DNA of 40,253 bases. Origin: Candidatus Didemnitutus sp. (lineage in GTDB: Bacteria; Verrucomicrobiota; Verrucomicrobiia; Opitutales; Opitutaceae). Every line of letters begins with the position of its first letter. Positions within the stretch are counted from its first letter, which is position 1. The notes under the pieces are model-generated. The model worked only from the letters and a program-made list of their open reading frames with translations. It was not told the origin of the DNA and did no database searches. Shown one piece after another: positions 8,684 through 17,408 of this stretch. A program made the position numbers and the translations under genes. The DNA is taken from positions 1 through 40,253 of the forward strand of contig JAUXOH010000059.1 in assembly GCA_030682505.1 (NCBI GenBank). The letters run 5' to 3'.

Positions 8684-9236
8684 GACTCAGGAGCTTGGAA
8701 CTCAGGTTGAGTCCGGCGGCGTTGGCGTTGCCGAGGTTGATCTCGAAGCGGACCTTGTTCCGTTCCATGACGAAGCGGATCATGCCGCCGCTTGAGAGAA
8801 GGCTGGCGTCGTTGCCGGCCACCAGGGCCGGACTGCGCGCCTTGCGCAAGGCGGCAAGGTGCTGGGTCATGCGCGACTGCTCGGAGTCGCTGATGAAGAT
8901 GACCTGGCACGAGGCGAGGTCTTCGGCTCGGCTGCCGTGCGCGATCTCAAAGGCGCGCCCCTCCCATTTCTGACCGGCCACGACTTCCGCAAGATCATTC
9001 TGGAAGGGGTCCTCGCCGAGGATGCCAATGCGGATCGGCGCCGTGGCGTCGGGGAAAGCGTGGGCCGGCCAAGTGACATATTTGGCGAAGTTGAAGAGGA
9101 AGGCCGCCTTGACCTGATATTCCGTGGCAGACGGCGTCGCACCAAGGCGGCCAAGGCCCAGCAGCAGCATCGCGATCCACAGGAGGAGACGGCGATCTCG
9201 TCCCGTTCGGTGTCTTGCGACCGGATCAGTAATCAT
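8655..9236 (-). CDS. YfiR-like periplasmic protein (DUF4154)
   Basis: A 193-aa exported protein. After a basic N-terminus and the hydrophobic stretch LLLWIAMLLLGLGRLGA comes the YfiR/DUF4154 pattern: EYQVKAAFLFNFAKYVTWP, IRIGILGEDPF, CQVIFISDSEQ, GGMIRFVMERNKVRFEINL, and a C-terminal LNLSSKLLSLAR. In Pseudomonas aeruginosa YfiR sits in the periplasm and represses the diguanylate cyclase YfiN through its CHASE8 domain; that is established for the family. Here the downstream gene is a histidine kinase with a CHASE8-like periplasmic domain, so an inhibitory contact with that kinase is inferred. ATG 9236 overlaps the TonB-receptor stop by 11 bases, and the stop overlaps the kinase start, so all three are probably translated from one mRNA. 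Confidence 0.87.
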   Translation of the reverse strand: MITDPVARHRTGRDRRLLLWIAMLLLGLGRLGATPSATEYQVKAAFLFNFAKYVTWPAHAFPDATAPIRIGILGEDPFQNDLAEVVAGQKWEGRAFEIAHGSRAEDLASCQVIFISDSEQSRMTQHLAALRKARSPALVAGNDASLLSSGGMIRFVMERNKVRFEINLGNANAAGLNLSSKLLSLARQVDRPS

Positions 9237-11274
9237 ACCGGAGACGGATTTGGAAACTGCGACGCACTTCCGTGGGGGGGACGAGGATGGTGCCCGGCGT
9301 GAATTCGGGGTGGTGCGGGTCGGTGAGATTGCGACCGTTGAGCGAGATTTCCCAGCGGGCGGAGGGGTGCCATGCGAGGCGCGCATCGAGTCCGAGGCGG
9401 GCTGGAACACCCAGCGATTCGAGCTGATCGGTGTAACTCGCGCGCCAGTCGAATTCCCAGCTGCGGCCGAGATCATGTTGCGACCAGAAGGAGGCCTGGT
9501 TTCGCGGGCTGCGGCCCTCCTCCGCCTCGGCGTCAATCGATAGGCTGTCGGGTCGGGCAGTGAGGCGCAATTGCAATTGGGAGTAAGTGGCGCGGAGGCG
9601 CCAGGAAGGGGTGACCTGCCAGGCGAGCGAGAGTTCGGCCCCATGGGAGGAGCCGTCCAACATGTTTCCGATGGTGGTGGATACGGTTACGGGGGACGTG
9701 ATGAGCCCGGGAATGGCGAGAGCGCCAAGGAGAGGCAGTGACGAGGGGTCGATCTCGGTGGTGCGCAAGCGCGAGTAGTCGTGATAGAAGACGGCGAGAT
9801 CGATCGACATTCGCGGGTTGGGGCGAAGACGGTAACCGGCCTCGTAGGCGGTCAGGAGTTCGGAATCGAAGGACCGGTTCCCTTGAATGTGGGCAAAGAG
9901 GATCGGCAGGCTGGTCAATTGATGCAGTGTAATGTCGGCATCCGACCGGGAGGGTGTGCGGGCGGCGCGGGCTACCGAAGTCCACAGGGTGTGTTGCTCG
10001 TTGGGGGTCCAGAGAAGCCGGGATCCGGGTTGAACCTCCCAGCCGGTGAAATCGTTGCGCTCGAACTTGGAACCGATGATGAGGTGGAGCACATCTTGGC
10101 GCAGCGGAATGTCATCTTGGAGGAAGACGTTCCAAAGATCGGTGCGGCGGCTGGCGGGATTCAACGAAACGGTTGGCGTGTTTCCAACGTCGTCGACCGT
10201 CGTGCGGAAGCCGGTGCCAAGGGTCAATTTTTGGCCATTGGCAGCGATGAACCCGTGCTGCGCCTCAAGATCGAAGGTCTGGCGGTCTTCCCGAAAAATG
10301 GCGGTGTCGCGGTGGGTGTAGTCGAAGTAGCCCTGCACCATTAACTCGCCTCCGAGCACCTCGGGACGCGTCCAGCGGGCGAGGAGGTTGGTACCGGCGA
10401 GGCGGGGTTCATCAACGACCGGGGCGAAATAGGGCGGAGCGGAATTGGGGATCAGGAAGACGGTGTGTTGGCGTCCGGCATAGGCGTCGCCCTGCACGGT
10501 AAGGAGGGCGCCGTTCGTGTCCGTGCGATCAAAGCGGAAGCCCGTCTGGGCAAGTTTCCAGCTGTCGAGTCCGCGGCCGCCGCCGGCGAGTTCGGATTCA
10601 GCATAGCGGGAATACTTCGCATAAACGCGATAATGGGAGGTCTGGGAGAGTGCGGCACCGTAGCGGACAGTGAGCGAACCCGCCGAGTCGGTGCCCGCGA
10701 CGGTCGACACCATCGTGCCGACGGTTTGCGCCGCAGTCTTGGTGAGAATATTGATCACGCCGTTGACGGCGTTGGCACCCCACAGGGTCGCTCCGGGGCC
10801 GCGGACCACCTCGATGCGTTCGATGTCTTCCAGAACGGTGTCTTGAGCATCCCAAAAAACTCCGGAAAACAAAGGCGTGTAGAGGCTGCGGCCATCCCGC
10901 AACACGAGCAATTTGTTGGCAAAGACATCGGGGAAGCCGCGGGCGCTGATGGCCCAACTATGGGCGTCGACGGCGGCCACTTGCATTCCGGGCACGAGGC
11001 GAAGGGCGTCGGGGAGGTTGCCTGAACCCGAGCGCCGCAAGTCATCCGTCGTCAGGGCCGAAACCGCGGCGGGGGCGAGAGCCAATTTTTCGGGGTGCTT
11101 GGAAACTGAGGTGATCTCGATCTGCAAGAGCTCTTCGAGCGACATTTCGGCCAAGTTGGAATCTGATGCCCGCTGAGCTGAAAGCGGCAGGCTTAGTGCG
11201 GAAAAAACACCGAAAACGACGATGAGCCGGGTAGGCGAACAGGCCGGGCGGCCCACTTGCATTAATTTAGTCAT
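9226..11274 (-). CDS. TonB-dependent outer-membrane receptor
   Basis: A 682-aa outer-membrane barrel with an N-terminal plug. A signal peptide (about 1-34, ending SLPLSAQ) is followed by the short segment MSLEELLQIEITSVSKHPEKL, typical of receptors linked to YfiR operons. The plug shows LVPGMQVA, ISARGFPD, VLRDGRSLY, and IERIEVVRGPGATLWGANAVNGVINI. The barrel ends in an aromatic terminal strand, RLRYDY. There is no N-terminal STN or carboxypeptidase-like domain, so it is unlikely to signal by the FecR route. The ligand is unknown; the plug style resembles vitamin B12/siderophore or colicin I receptors. ATG 11274 is the likely start with a weak ribosome site. Its 3' end overlaps the YfiR-like gene by 11 bases, indicating a co-transcribed sensing set. 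Confidence 0.9.
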   Translation of the reverse strand: MTKLMQVGRPACSPTRLIVVFGVFSALSLPLSAQRASDSNLAEMSLEELLQIEITSVSKHPEKLALAPAAVSALTTDDLRRSGSGNLPDALRLVPGMQVAAVDAHSWAISARGFPDVFANKLLVLRDGRSLYTPLFSGVFWDAQDTVLEDIERIEVVRGPGATLWGANAVNGVINILTKTAAQTVGTMVSTVAGTDSAGSLTVRYGAALSQTSHYRVYAKYSRYAESELAGGGRGLDSWKLAQTGFRFDRTDTNGALLTVQGDAYAGRQHTVFLIPNSAPPYFAPVVDEPRLAGTNLLARWTRPEVLGGELMVQGYFDYTHRDTAIFREDRQTFDLEAQHGFIAANGQKLTLGTGFRTTVDDVGNTPTVSLNPASRRTDLWNVFLQDDIPLRQDVLHLIIGSKFERNDFTGWEVQPGSRLLWTPNEQHTLWTSVARAARTPSRSDADITLHQLTSLPILFAHIQGNRSFDSELLTAYEAGYRLRPNPRMSIDLAVFYHDYSRLRTTEIDPSSLPLLGALAIPGLITSPVTVSTTIGNMLDGSSHGAELSLAWQVTPSWRLRATYSQLQLRLTARPDSLSIDAEAEEGRSPRNQASFWSQHDLGRSWEFDWRASYTDQLESLGVPARLGLDARLAWHPSARWEISLNGRNLTDPHHPEFTPGTILVPPTEVRRSFQIRLRYDY

Positions 11275-11510
11275 GAAGCAAAAAGGCCCATAAAATCATT
11301 AAATGCTGATGGGTAATTGTTTGGGGTGACGACAAGATCTCTTGATCCGCTGTTCGGATGAAGAGTACATGGCCATCAATCGACCGCGCTGGGCTGTACT
11401 CAAGAGAGATTTTGCCCGGATCGGAGGCCGAGCGGGCTGCACCGAGCGCGAGCACGTGCCGCGACTGAATTTTTGCGGAAGTCCCGATGCAATAACGAAG
11501 GGATCGCAGC
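11275..11510. other. Intergenic region upstream of the TonB receptor
   Basis: These 236 bases separate the S9 peptidase stop from the TonB receptor start on the minus strand. The part nearest the receptor (11275-11340) is AT-rich compared with its surroundings and is the natural place for the operon promoter. I could not define convincing -35/-10 boxes, a riboswitch fold or an intrinsic terminator for the peptidase gene. A 62-codon minus-strand reading crosses it but looks non-coding. Confidence 0.5.
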
Positions 11511-13607
11511 CTATTCTTTCTTCGCGTCGAAGTTGGGTTTTTCGAGCGTGGGTTTGCCGCCGATGTGGCGGCTGAGCCAGCTTTGCATTTCCCAGTGCCA
11601 GTAGATGCCGTTCTGCGGGGTCAAAATCCAGTGGTTCTCGTTGGGAAAGATGACGAGGCGCGAGGGTACGCCGAGGGCTTGCAGCACGCCGTAGAGTTCG
11701 AGGCCGTTGCCGTAGGGCACGCGGTAATCGAGTTCGCCATGCAGCACGAGGGTGGGGGTCTTGAAGTGCTTGGCGTAGAACATCGGGTTCTGTCGCTGCA
11801 TCCCCTCGAGGTTGTCCCACGCTTTGCCGCCCATGACCTCGGGGAAGCCGTGCGGCACGTCGGCGGCGTATTGCGCGTAGGAGCTGTTCACGCCGGCGTG
11901 GTTGATGATGGCCTTGAAGCGATCCGTGTGTCCGAGCACCCAGGCTGCCATGTAGCCGCCGTAGCTCGCACCCGCGGCGGCGAGGCGGTTGCGATCGATG
12001 TTGGGAAAGCGCGCGAGGAGGTGGTCCGTGGACTTCATGATGTCCTCGAACGGCATGTCGCCCCACTCGTTGACGATGCTCATGGCGAACTTCTCGCTGA
12101 ACCCGGTTGAGCCGTGGCGATTCACCCACGTGACGATGTAACCGGGCGCGGCGAACAACTGGGTGTTCCAACGGTAGCTCCACGAATCGCGGCACATCGT
12201 GTGCGGGCCACCGTGCATCAGCTGCACCAAGGGGTAGGTCTTGGTGGCGTCGTAGCCCGGGGGCAGCACGAGCCAGCCATGGATGTCGTGGCCCTTCGCG
12301 CCCTTGAACCAGTAGCTCTCGACTTGGCCGAGGGCGAACTGGGCCATGCAGGCGTCGTTGAAATGCGTGAGCTGGCGCGTGGCGCCGGTCGCGGGTTCGT
12401 GTACGAAGAGTTCGTTGGGGCGGTTGGTCGTATCGTTGAGGAACACGAGATGGCCGGTGCCGACCTCGACGTTGGAAGAGGTGCCGGCACCATAAACCGC
12501 GGTCAGACCCGTGCCGTCGAGCGCGAGACGAAAGACGGGAACGTAGCCCTTTTCCTCGGCGACGACCCAGAGGAATCTGCCGTCGGCGGCGAACTTGGTC
12601 TCGGCGATCGAGTAGTCGAGCGACGGGTTGAGCTCGGTGTTGGTGCCGGTGGCGAAGTTGTGCCGCCAGAGCTTGGAGAACTCGCCGTTATGGATCGTCT
12701 CCTCGGTGCGCGTGTAAAGGAGGGAGCGGCCATCCGGAGAGAAGACCGGCCCCGAGTCGCTGCCGAGGTTGTCGGTCGTGAGATTCTTCCACTCCCCGGA
12801 ACCATTGGTCGGCACGAGATAGAGGTCGGCGTTGTGGTGACCGGCGTAGGGCCGCGGGGTGGTGTTGTAAACGAGCGCGATGGACCCGCCGTCCGGCGAA
12901 ACCTCGAAATTGGTGGTGCCGGATACCGAGAACAACTGCGTCGCCTTGGGGGTCAGATCAACGAAGTCCTTGGTCGCGACGTCCACCTTGAGCAGCCGTT
13001 GGGCGAGGTTGTCGGTCAGCCAATGATCGAAGAAACGATACTGCCGGTCTTCGGTGACCTTGGCGGTCATCTTCGAGTCCTTGCGGCGCTTGATCTCCTT
13101 CTTCATCGCCGCGAGATCGGTCTTTGCCCACTGGCCGACCAATTCGGGAATGACCGACGTGGCGACGACGAGGTGGTTTCCGTCGGGCAGCCACTTGGGT
13201 GCGGAGATCGAGTAGGGGAGCTCGAGGATCTTCTCGGCTTCGCCGCCGCCGAAAGGAATGACGTAGAGCGCTGCGGCCTCGTCTTCGCCGCGCTTGGAAG
13301 TGAACGCGATGCGACTGCCGTCGGGGCTCCACGCCGGCGAGCCATCGCTGGCGTTCGCGGTGGTCAGGCGACGCGTGGTGCCGCTGGCAACATCCACCAG
13401 CCAGAGATTGGTCGTGCTCTTGTTTTTCTCGATCGACCACTCCTGCACGGTGAAGACGACGGTCCGGTCATCGGGCGACAAGGCGGGACTGCCGAGGCGT
13501 TTGATCGCCCAGAGATCCTGCGGGGTGAGGAGCCGCTGGTCGGCGGCAAACGCGGTGAGGGAGAAGGCGACCGCGATGAGGAGAACAATCAGACGACGGG
13601 GTTGCAT
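11511..13607 (-). CDS. Secreted S9-family peptidase (prolyl oligopeptidase-like)
   Basis: A 698-aa serine peptidase exported by a Sec signal peptide (LIVLLIAVAFSLTAFAAD). The N-terminal half is a beta-propeller with repeated WSPDGSRIAF / FSPDGRSLLY blades. The C-terminal alpha/beta-hydrolase domain carries the triad Ser548 (GASYGGYMAAW), Asp627 (LHGELDYRVPYGNG) and His659 (FPNENHWI), with MHGGPH forming the oxyanion region. This is the acylaminoacyl-peptidase / dipeptidyl-peptidase group that cleaves short peptides, probably in the periplasm. The chosen start is the ATG at 13607, since residues MQPRRLIVLL begin a proper signal peptide; an in-frame start five codons upstream (13622) is less likely. 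It stands alone: the gap to the receptor is 236 bases and to the lipoate-ligase gene 68. Confidence 0.92.
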   Translation of the reverse strand: MQPRRLIVLLIAVAFSLTAFAADQRLLTPQDLWAIKRLGSPALSPDDRTVVFTVQEWSIEKNKSTTNLWLVDVASGTTRRLTTANASDGSPAWSPDGSRIAFTSKRGEDEAAALYVIPFGGGEAEKILELPYSISAPKWLPDGNHLVVATSVIPELVGQWAKTDLAAMKKEIKRRKDSKMTAKVTEDRQYRFFDHWLTDNLAQRLLKVDVATKDFVDLTPKATQLFSVSGTTNFEVSPDGGSIALVYNTTPRPYAGHHNADLYLVPTNGSGEWKNLTTDNLGSDSGPVFSPDGRSLLYTRTEETIHNGEFSKLWRHNFATGTNTELNPSLDYSIAETKFAADGRFLWVVAEEKGYVPVFRLALDGTGLTAVYGAGTSSNVEVGTGHLVFLNDTTNRPNELFVHEPATGATRQLTHFNDACMAQFALGQVESYWFKGAKGHDIHGWLVLPPGYDATKTYPLVQLMHGGPHTMCRDSWSYRWNTQLFAAPGYIVTWVNRHGSTGFSEKFAMSIVNEWGDMPFEDIMKSTDHLLARFPNIDRNRLAAAGASYGGYMAAWVLGHTDRFKAIINHAGVNSSYAQYAADVPHGFPEVMGGKAWDNLEGMQRQNPMFYAKHFKTPTLVLHGELDYRVPYGNGLELYGVLQALGVPSRLVIFPNENHWILTPQNGIYWHWEMQSWLSRHIGGKPTLEKPNFDAKKE

Positions 13608-13675
13608 GTTGCCGCCAGCCAAGCCGAACGGCGCCCCGAGTCAAAGCCGGCCGCAAGGAATCCGGTCTGCTGCTG

Positions 13676-14395
13676 CTATCGGTATTCCACCCACTCCGGC
13701 GTCGAATACTGTTCGATCAGGCCTTCCGCTTCGTGTTCCTGAAATTCAGGCCAAGGGGTTTCCGTCGCCGGGGCGCCGAGCGCGCGCCCGAGTGCCGCGG
13801 CAAAGGTCTCGGCAAAGGCATCCCAGTCGACCGCGCCAACGCTGTTCTTTTCGATCGATCCCTGGAAGAGCAGGCCCTGCTTGTTGCGCTTTTGCGCGGC
13901 ACCGGCGATTTTCGATCCGGAGCGCGGGTTGACGACATCGTAGAGTTCCGCGCGTTGGAAGCACACGCCCGGCCCCGGAGCGCAGGTTTCGCTCCCTGCC
14001 GTCGGCAAGCACGCCGTTTTCACTTCCGCCGGTTGGCCGAGGGCGACCAGCGCGGCGGCGAGGCACTCGTGCACCACGCGGTAGGATTGCGAGGCGCGTT
14101 CATCATAGAGGAGGTGGCCGCGCGGCACGACGAGGGCATAGGTCCAGTCGTGGCGGTGATCGACGATCCCGCCCCCGGTGGGACGGCGGCACAAATCGCC
14201 CGGCAGGTCGGCGGCAAGGTGGTCGCGCACGAACGCGATCTTCTGCCCGAAACCAAAGGTGACGGCCGGTCCACGCCATTCATAGTGACGGAAACGCGGT
14301 GCGGCCGGCTCCGGGTAGCGCTGCAGCAGGAGAAAATCGACCGCCATGTTTTCGGCGGCACCGGCGGTGCGAACAGGGAGGACATGCAGGTTCAT
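13676..14395 (-). CDS. Lipoate-protein ligase A / LipM family protein
   Basis: A 239-aa cytoplasmic enzyme of the biotin/lipoate ligase fold that attaches or transfers lipoyl or octanoyl groups to lysines of 2-oxoacid dehydrogenase or GcvH lipoyl domains. Clear motifs: RRPTGGGIVDHRHDWTYALV (the RRxTGGGxVxH loop that holds the acyl chain) and the lysine motif SKIAGAAQKRNKQGLLFQGSI. Cys-containing CAPGPGVCFQRAELYDVV lies between them; LipM enzymes use a cysteine, so ligase versus octanoyltransferase activity cannot be settled from sequence alone. ATG 14395 begins MNLHVLPVRTAGAAENMAVD, the family start; the 20 codons upstream are not conserved in style. No lipoyl enzyme genes are adjacent. Confidence 0.85.
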   Translation of the reverse strand: MNLHVLPVRTAGAAENMAVDFLLLQRYPEPAAPRFRHYEWRGPAVTFGFGQKIAFVRDHLAADLPGDLCRRPTGGGIVDHRHDWTYALVVPRGHLLYDERASQSYRVVHECLAAALVALGQPAEVKTACLPTAGSETCAPGPGVCFQRAELYDVVNPRSGSKIAGAAQKRNKQGLLFQGSIEKNSVGAVDWDAFAETFAAALGRALGAPATETPWPEFQEHEAEGLIEQYSTPEWVEYR

Positions 14396-14475
14396 CGGAG
14401 AAAGGGCCCTGACACGGAACGGTGAGTGGAGCGGAAAATCAATTCCGCGCTGCAAATTTCTGGCGGGCCGGACGC

Positions 14476-16041
14476 CTACCGGCCCGGCGTATCAAGCAGG
14501 GTGCGCACGGCGCGCAACAGGGCGCTGAGGGCAAATGGCTTGGGCAGGTGGTGCACCGAGCGGGGCGGCAGTCCCGTCAGCGCCGCACCCAGCGGTTCGA
14601 CCGACACCATCAGGATGCGCAGCCGGCTGTTCGCCTTGGCGAGGGCCCGGACCAACCGGGCGGAATCGCCGGTGTTGCCATCGAGCAACACAAGGTGGGG
14701 CGGAGCAGATTTGCCGACATTCGCCAACGCCAGACCGGCGTTGGTGTATTCGACGACTTGGTAACCGTCGACGGCCAGCATGCCACTGACCATTTTGCGG
14801 AGCACTGCATCGGATTCGACGATCCAGATCAGCTCAGTGCCCTTGCTGGAGGGCAGGCTGGGCAGGGCGCTGTTGAAGGCCTGCTCGGGCTCCGCCGTCT
14901 CCGGCAGAAGGATCTGAAACGTAGTGCCGACCTCCGGTTTGCTTTCCACCGTCATCGAGCCTTCCGCGCCACGGATGATGCCGCTGGCCATCGCCAAGCC
15001 GAGTCCGGTGCCGTGGGCCTTGGTGGTGAAGAACGGCTCGAACATGTGCGCGACGGTGGCAGCATCCATGCCGATGCCGGTGTCGGTCACCGCGATGCCA
15101 ATATAGCGGCCGGGGATGAGGCCCTCCGCGGCCTTCGTCTGCACGTGATTGAAGGTGCGCAACTGCAGCTTGCCGCCCTGCGGCATCGCATCACGGGCGT
15201 TGAAACAGAGGTTGAGCAAGACCTGTTGGAATTGCGTCGGGTCGATGCGCAGATTCCCCAGATCCGAGGAAAGGCGCAGTTCCAGATTCACGCCGTCCCC
15301 GACCACGCGCCGCAAGATGTCGGCGATCTCGCGGATCAGGATATTCACGCTGACCACGCGGACCTCCGATTCCTGTCGCCGGCTGAATTCGAGGATCTGG
15401 CGGGCAAGCGCGGCGGCCTTGATGCCGGCGCGGTGGATTTCCTGCAGATCCCTCTTGGCGGCGGGCGGACCCGAGATCTTTCCCGCGAGAATTTCGCAGT
15501 AGCCGTTGATGATCGAAAGGAGGTTGTTGAAATCATGCGCGACGCCGCTCGTCAGTTGACCGACCGTGTCGAGCTTCTGGGTGTGAATCATCGCGTCCCG
15601 CAGCCGTTGTCGTTCCGAGGCGTCCCGATAGATCGCGACCAGATAGCCCTTGTGCAACGGGTTGATGCGCCAGTCGGCGTAGAACGCCACTCCGTCCTTC
15701 CGGTGCAGCCAATTCTCGCCGTCCATGATGCGACGCTTCTCGCTGACGGCGGAAACCTTGGGGGCCAGCGCAGTCTTGGGACCGTGCAAGATCCGCGTAT
15801 GCTTGCCGACGAGTTCCGCCGGAGTGTAGCCGGTGAGGGTCGCAAAACACTCGTTGGCAAAAACGATCTCAACCCCGCCACCCACGCACTTGTCGCGGGT
15901 CACCAAGGCCGCTTCGGGCAGGGCGGCGAGGGTCGCAATCGCCCCGGCCAGCGTGGAGTCGGCCGGCGAATTCCTTCGGGGTTTGGGGGATGGGCGTGGC
16001 ACCGGGGTTGAGTTGAGAAACAAGGCAGAAAACAGCTGCAT
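14476..16041 (-). CDS. Soluble PAS histidine kinase with C-terminal receiver
   Basis: A 521-aa hybrid kinase without transmembrane helices, hence cytoplasmic. Residues 30-145 form a PAS domain (FANECFATLTGYTPAELVGK, then the PAC segment WLHRKDGVAFYADWRINPL). HisKA holds His169 in SGVAHDFNNLLSIINGY. HATPase boxes are NLCFNARDAMPQGG, DTGIGMD and GTGLGLAM. The receiver (402-515) keeps the acceptor Asp454 (LVLLDGN), Ser480 and Lys501 (LPKPF), but the usual paired aspartates are replaced by VESDA (Glu409-Ser410-Asp411), so metal binding may be altered. The start is ATG 16041. A hairpin with a 7-bp stem straddles the stop codon (14465-14485) but lacks a T-run. It is divergent from the M20 peptidase with a 112-base gap. 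Confidence 0.88.
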   Translation of the reverse strand: MQLFSALFLNSTPVPRPSPKPRRNSPADSTLAGAIATLAALPEAALVTRDKCVGGGVEIVFANECFATLTGYTPAELVGKHTRILHGPKTALAPKVSAVSEKRRIMDGENWLHRKDGVAFYADWRINPLHKGYLVAIYRDASERQRLRDAMIHTQKLDTVGQLTSGVAHDFNNLLSIINGYCEILAGKISGPPAAKRDLQEIHRAGIKAAALARQILEFSRRQESEVRVVSVNILIREIADILRRVVGDGVNLELRLSSDLGNLRIDPTQFQQVLLNLCFNARDAMPQGGKLQLRTFNHVQTKAAEGLIPGRYIGIAVTDTGIGMDAATVAHMFEPFFTTKAHGTGLGLAMASGIIRGAEGSMTVESKPEVGTTFQILLPETAEPEQAFNSALPSLPSSKGTELIWIVESDAVLRKMVSGMLAVDGYQVVEYTNAGLALANVGKSAPPHLVLLDGNTGDSARLVRALAKANSRLRILMVSVEPLGAALTGLPPRSVHHLPKPFALSALLRAVRTLLDTPGR

Positions 16042-16153
16042 GCTGTGCCGCCCTCCGGGGCCGTGTCAAAGCCGGGTTGTGGCAATCCCGGGGCGTGCGA
16101 TTTTTCTCTTCAAGGTGTGCCTCGGCCCGCCAAGCTGGGCCACCGCCCCGCCC

Positions 16154-17389
16154 ATGAGCCCCTCATCCTACCTCGATCAGCATGAAAGCGACCTCGTCGC
16201 CCTGCTCCAAGACCTCGTCCGCCTGCGCACGGTCAATCCCCCGGGTGAAAACTATGGCGCGATCACGACGCGGCTGGTTCGCGAATTGCGCGCTTGCGGA
16301 TTGCGCGTGCGGCGCCTGGCGATTCCCCGTTCGCTCCAGCAGCGAATTCAGCCCGATCAATTGGCGCACCCTCGCTACAACGTCGTCGCCTTCTGGGATG
16401 CCGCGGCGAAAAAAACCATCCACTTCAATGCGCATTACGATGTGGTGCCGGTTTCCGGGAAATGGCGGCACGGCGACCCGTTCAGCGGCACCGTTGAGAA
16501 GAACTGGATTTACGGCCGCGGCACCGCGGACATGAAGGGAGCCATCGCCAGCCTGCTGTTCGCCCTGCAGGCGCTGCGCTCCACCAAGACGAAGCCCCTT
16601 TGCAATGTGGAGGTATCGTTTACGGCCGATGAGGAGACGGACAGCGCGTTGGGCGCGGCGTGGCTGGTGAAAAACGGGAAGCTGCGGGCCGACTACGCCG
16701 TGGTCTGCGAAGGCGGCGAAGCCGACCAGGTCTGCTGCGGACACAACGGTGTCCTCTGGTTCAATGTCATCGTGCACGGTCGCGCCGCGCATGGGTCCAC
16801 CCCGCAGAAGGGGATCAACGCGCTGGAAAAAATGGCGGCGTTGGTGCTCGAGTTTGACGGTTACAAGCAGCTCCTCGCGCAACGCACGTTTCGCACGCCC
16901 GCGGGCAAGGTCATGAGTCCCACGATCAATCTCGGCGGTGTCTTCGCGGCCGGCGAGGGAGGCAAGATCAACACTGTGCCCGCGCGGGCGAGTTTCTCCA
17001 TCGACCGCCGCGTGTTGGCCATCGAGGACCATCTCGCCGCCGAACGCGAACTGCGGTCATGGCTGAAGCAGGCGGCGGCCAGGATTCCGCACTGCCGCAT
17101 CACCGTCGAGCGGGTCTCGGAAAGCTCCTCGTGCTACAGTGAACCCACCTCGCCGTTTTTTCAGGCGATGCAGCAAAGCGTGGCCCGCGTCCGGCGCCGG
17201 CCGGCGAGCGCGATGGTCTCAACCGGTTTCAACGACATGCATTTCTTTGCCCATCACCTGCAGATCCCCACCCTCGGTTACGGGCCGGGCGGAGTGGATT
17301 TCCACGCCGTTGATGAACGCGCCAACGTGCGAGAACTCGTGAAAGCCGCCAAGATCTACACCGACTTGTTGACGACGTTTGCCGGCTGA
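16154..17389 (+). CDS. M20-family metallopeptidase (ArgE/DapE-like)
   Basis: A 411-aa cytoplasmic zinc hydrolase of the acetylornithine deacetylase / succinyl-diaminopimelate desuccinylase group. Metal ligands and catalytic residues in order: His94 (NAHYDVVPV), bridging Asp126 (GRGTADMKGA), Glu160-Glu161 (TADEETDS), Glu186 (VCEGGEAD), and the final His in GGVDFHAVDE. The dimerisation lid domain contains VHGRAAHGSTPQKGINALEKM and GGKINTVPARASFSIDRR. The ATG at 16154 begins MSPSSYLDQHESDLVALLQDL and agrees with the family start. No arginine or lysine biosynthesis genes are nearby, so the natural substrate (N-acyl amino acid or dipeptide) is not determined. The gene converges on the serine-hydrolase gene with 19 bases between the stops. 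Confidence 0.9.
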   Translation: MSPSSYLDQHESDLVALLQDLVRLRTVNPPGENYGAITTRLVRELRACGLRVRRLAIPRSLQQRIQPDQLAHPRYNVVAFWDAAAKKTIHFNAHYDVVPVSGKWRHGDPFSGTVEKNWIYGRGTADMKGAIASLLFALQALRSTKTKPLCNVEVSFTADEETDSALGAAWLVKNGKLRADYAVVCEGGEADQVCCGHNGVLWFNVIVHGRAAHGSTPQKGINALEKMAALVLEFDGYKQLLAQRTFRTPAGKVMSPTINLGGVFAAGEGGKINTVPARASFSIDRRVLAIEDHLAAERELRSWLKQAAARIPHCRITVERVSESSSCYSEPTSPFFQAMQQSVARVRRRPASAMVSTGFNDMHFFAHHLQIPTLGYGPGGVDFHAVDERANVRELVKAAKIYTDLLTTFAG

Positions 17390-17408
17390 TCGGGCGCGGG
17401 CCGGCGCT

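Noticed and set aside
11267..11455. 62-codon minus-strand frame ending at the TonB receptor start, as a possible leader peptide
   Set aside because: No ribosome site, no regulatory codon run, and no attenuator structure next to it.
12114..13742. 542-codon plus-strand frame opposite the S9 peptidase
   Set aside because: Antisense of a well-supported peptidase, with no signal peptide or domain and a low-complexity composition.
14465..14485. 7-bp stem hairpin over the stop codon of the PAS kinase as a terminator
   Set aside because: No T-run follows on the minus strand and the stem overlaps coding sequence; it may be chance in GC-rich DNA.
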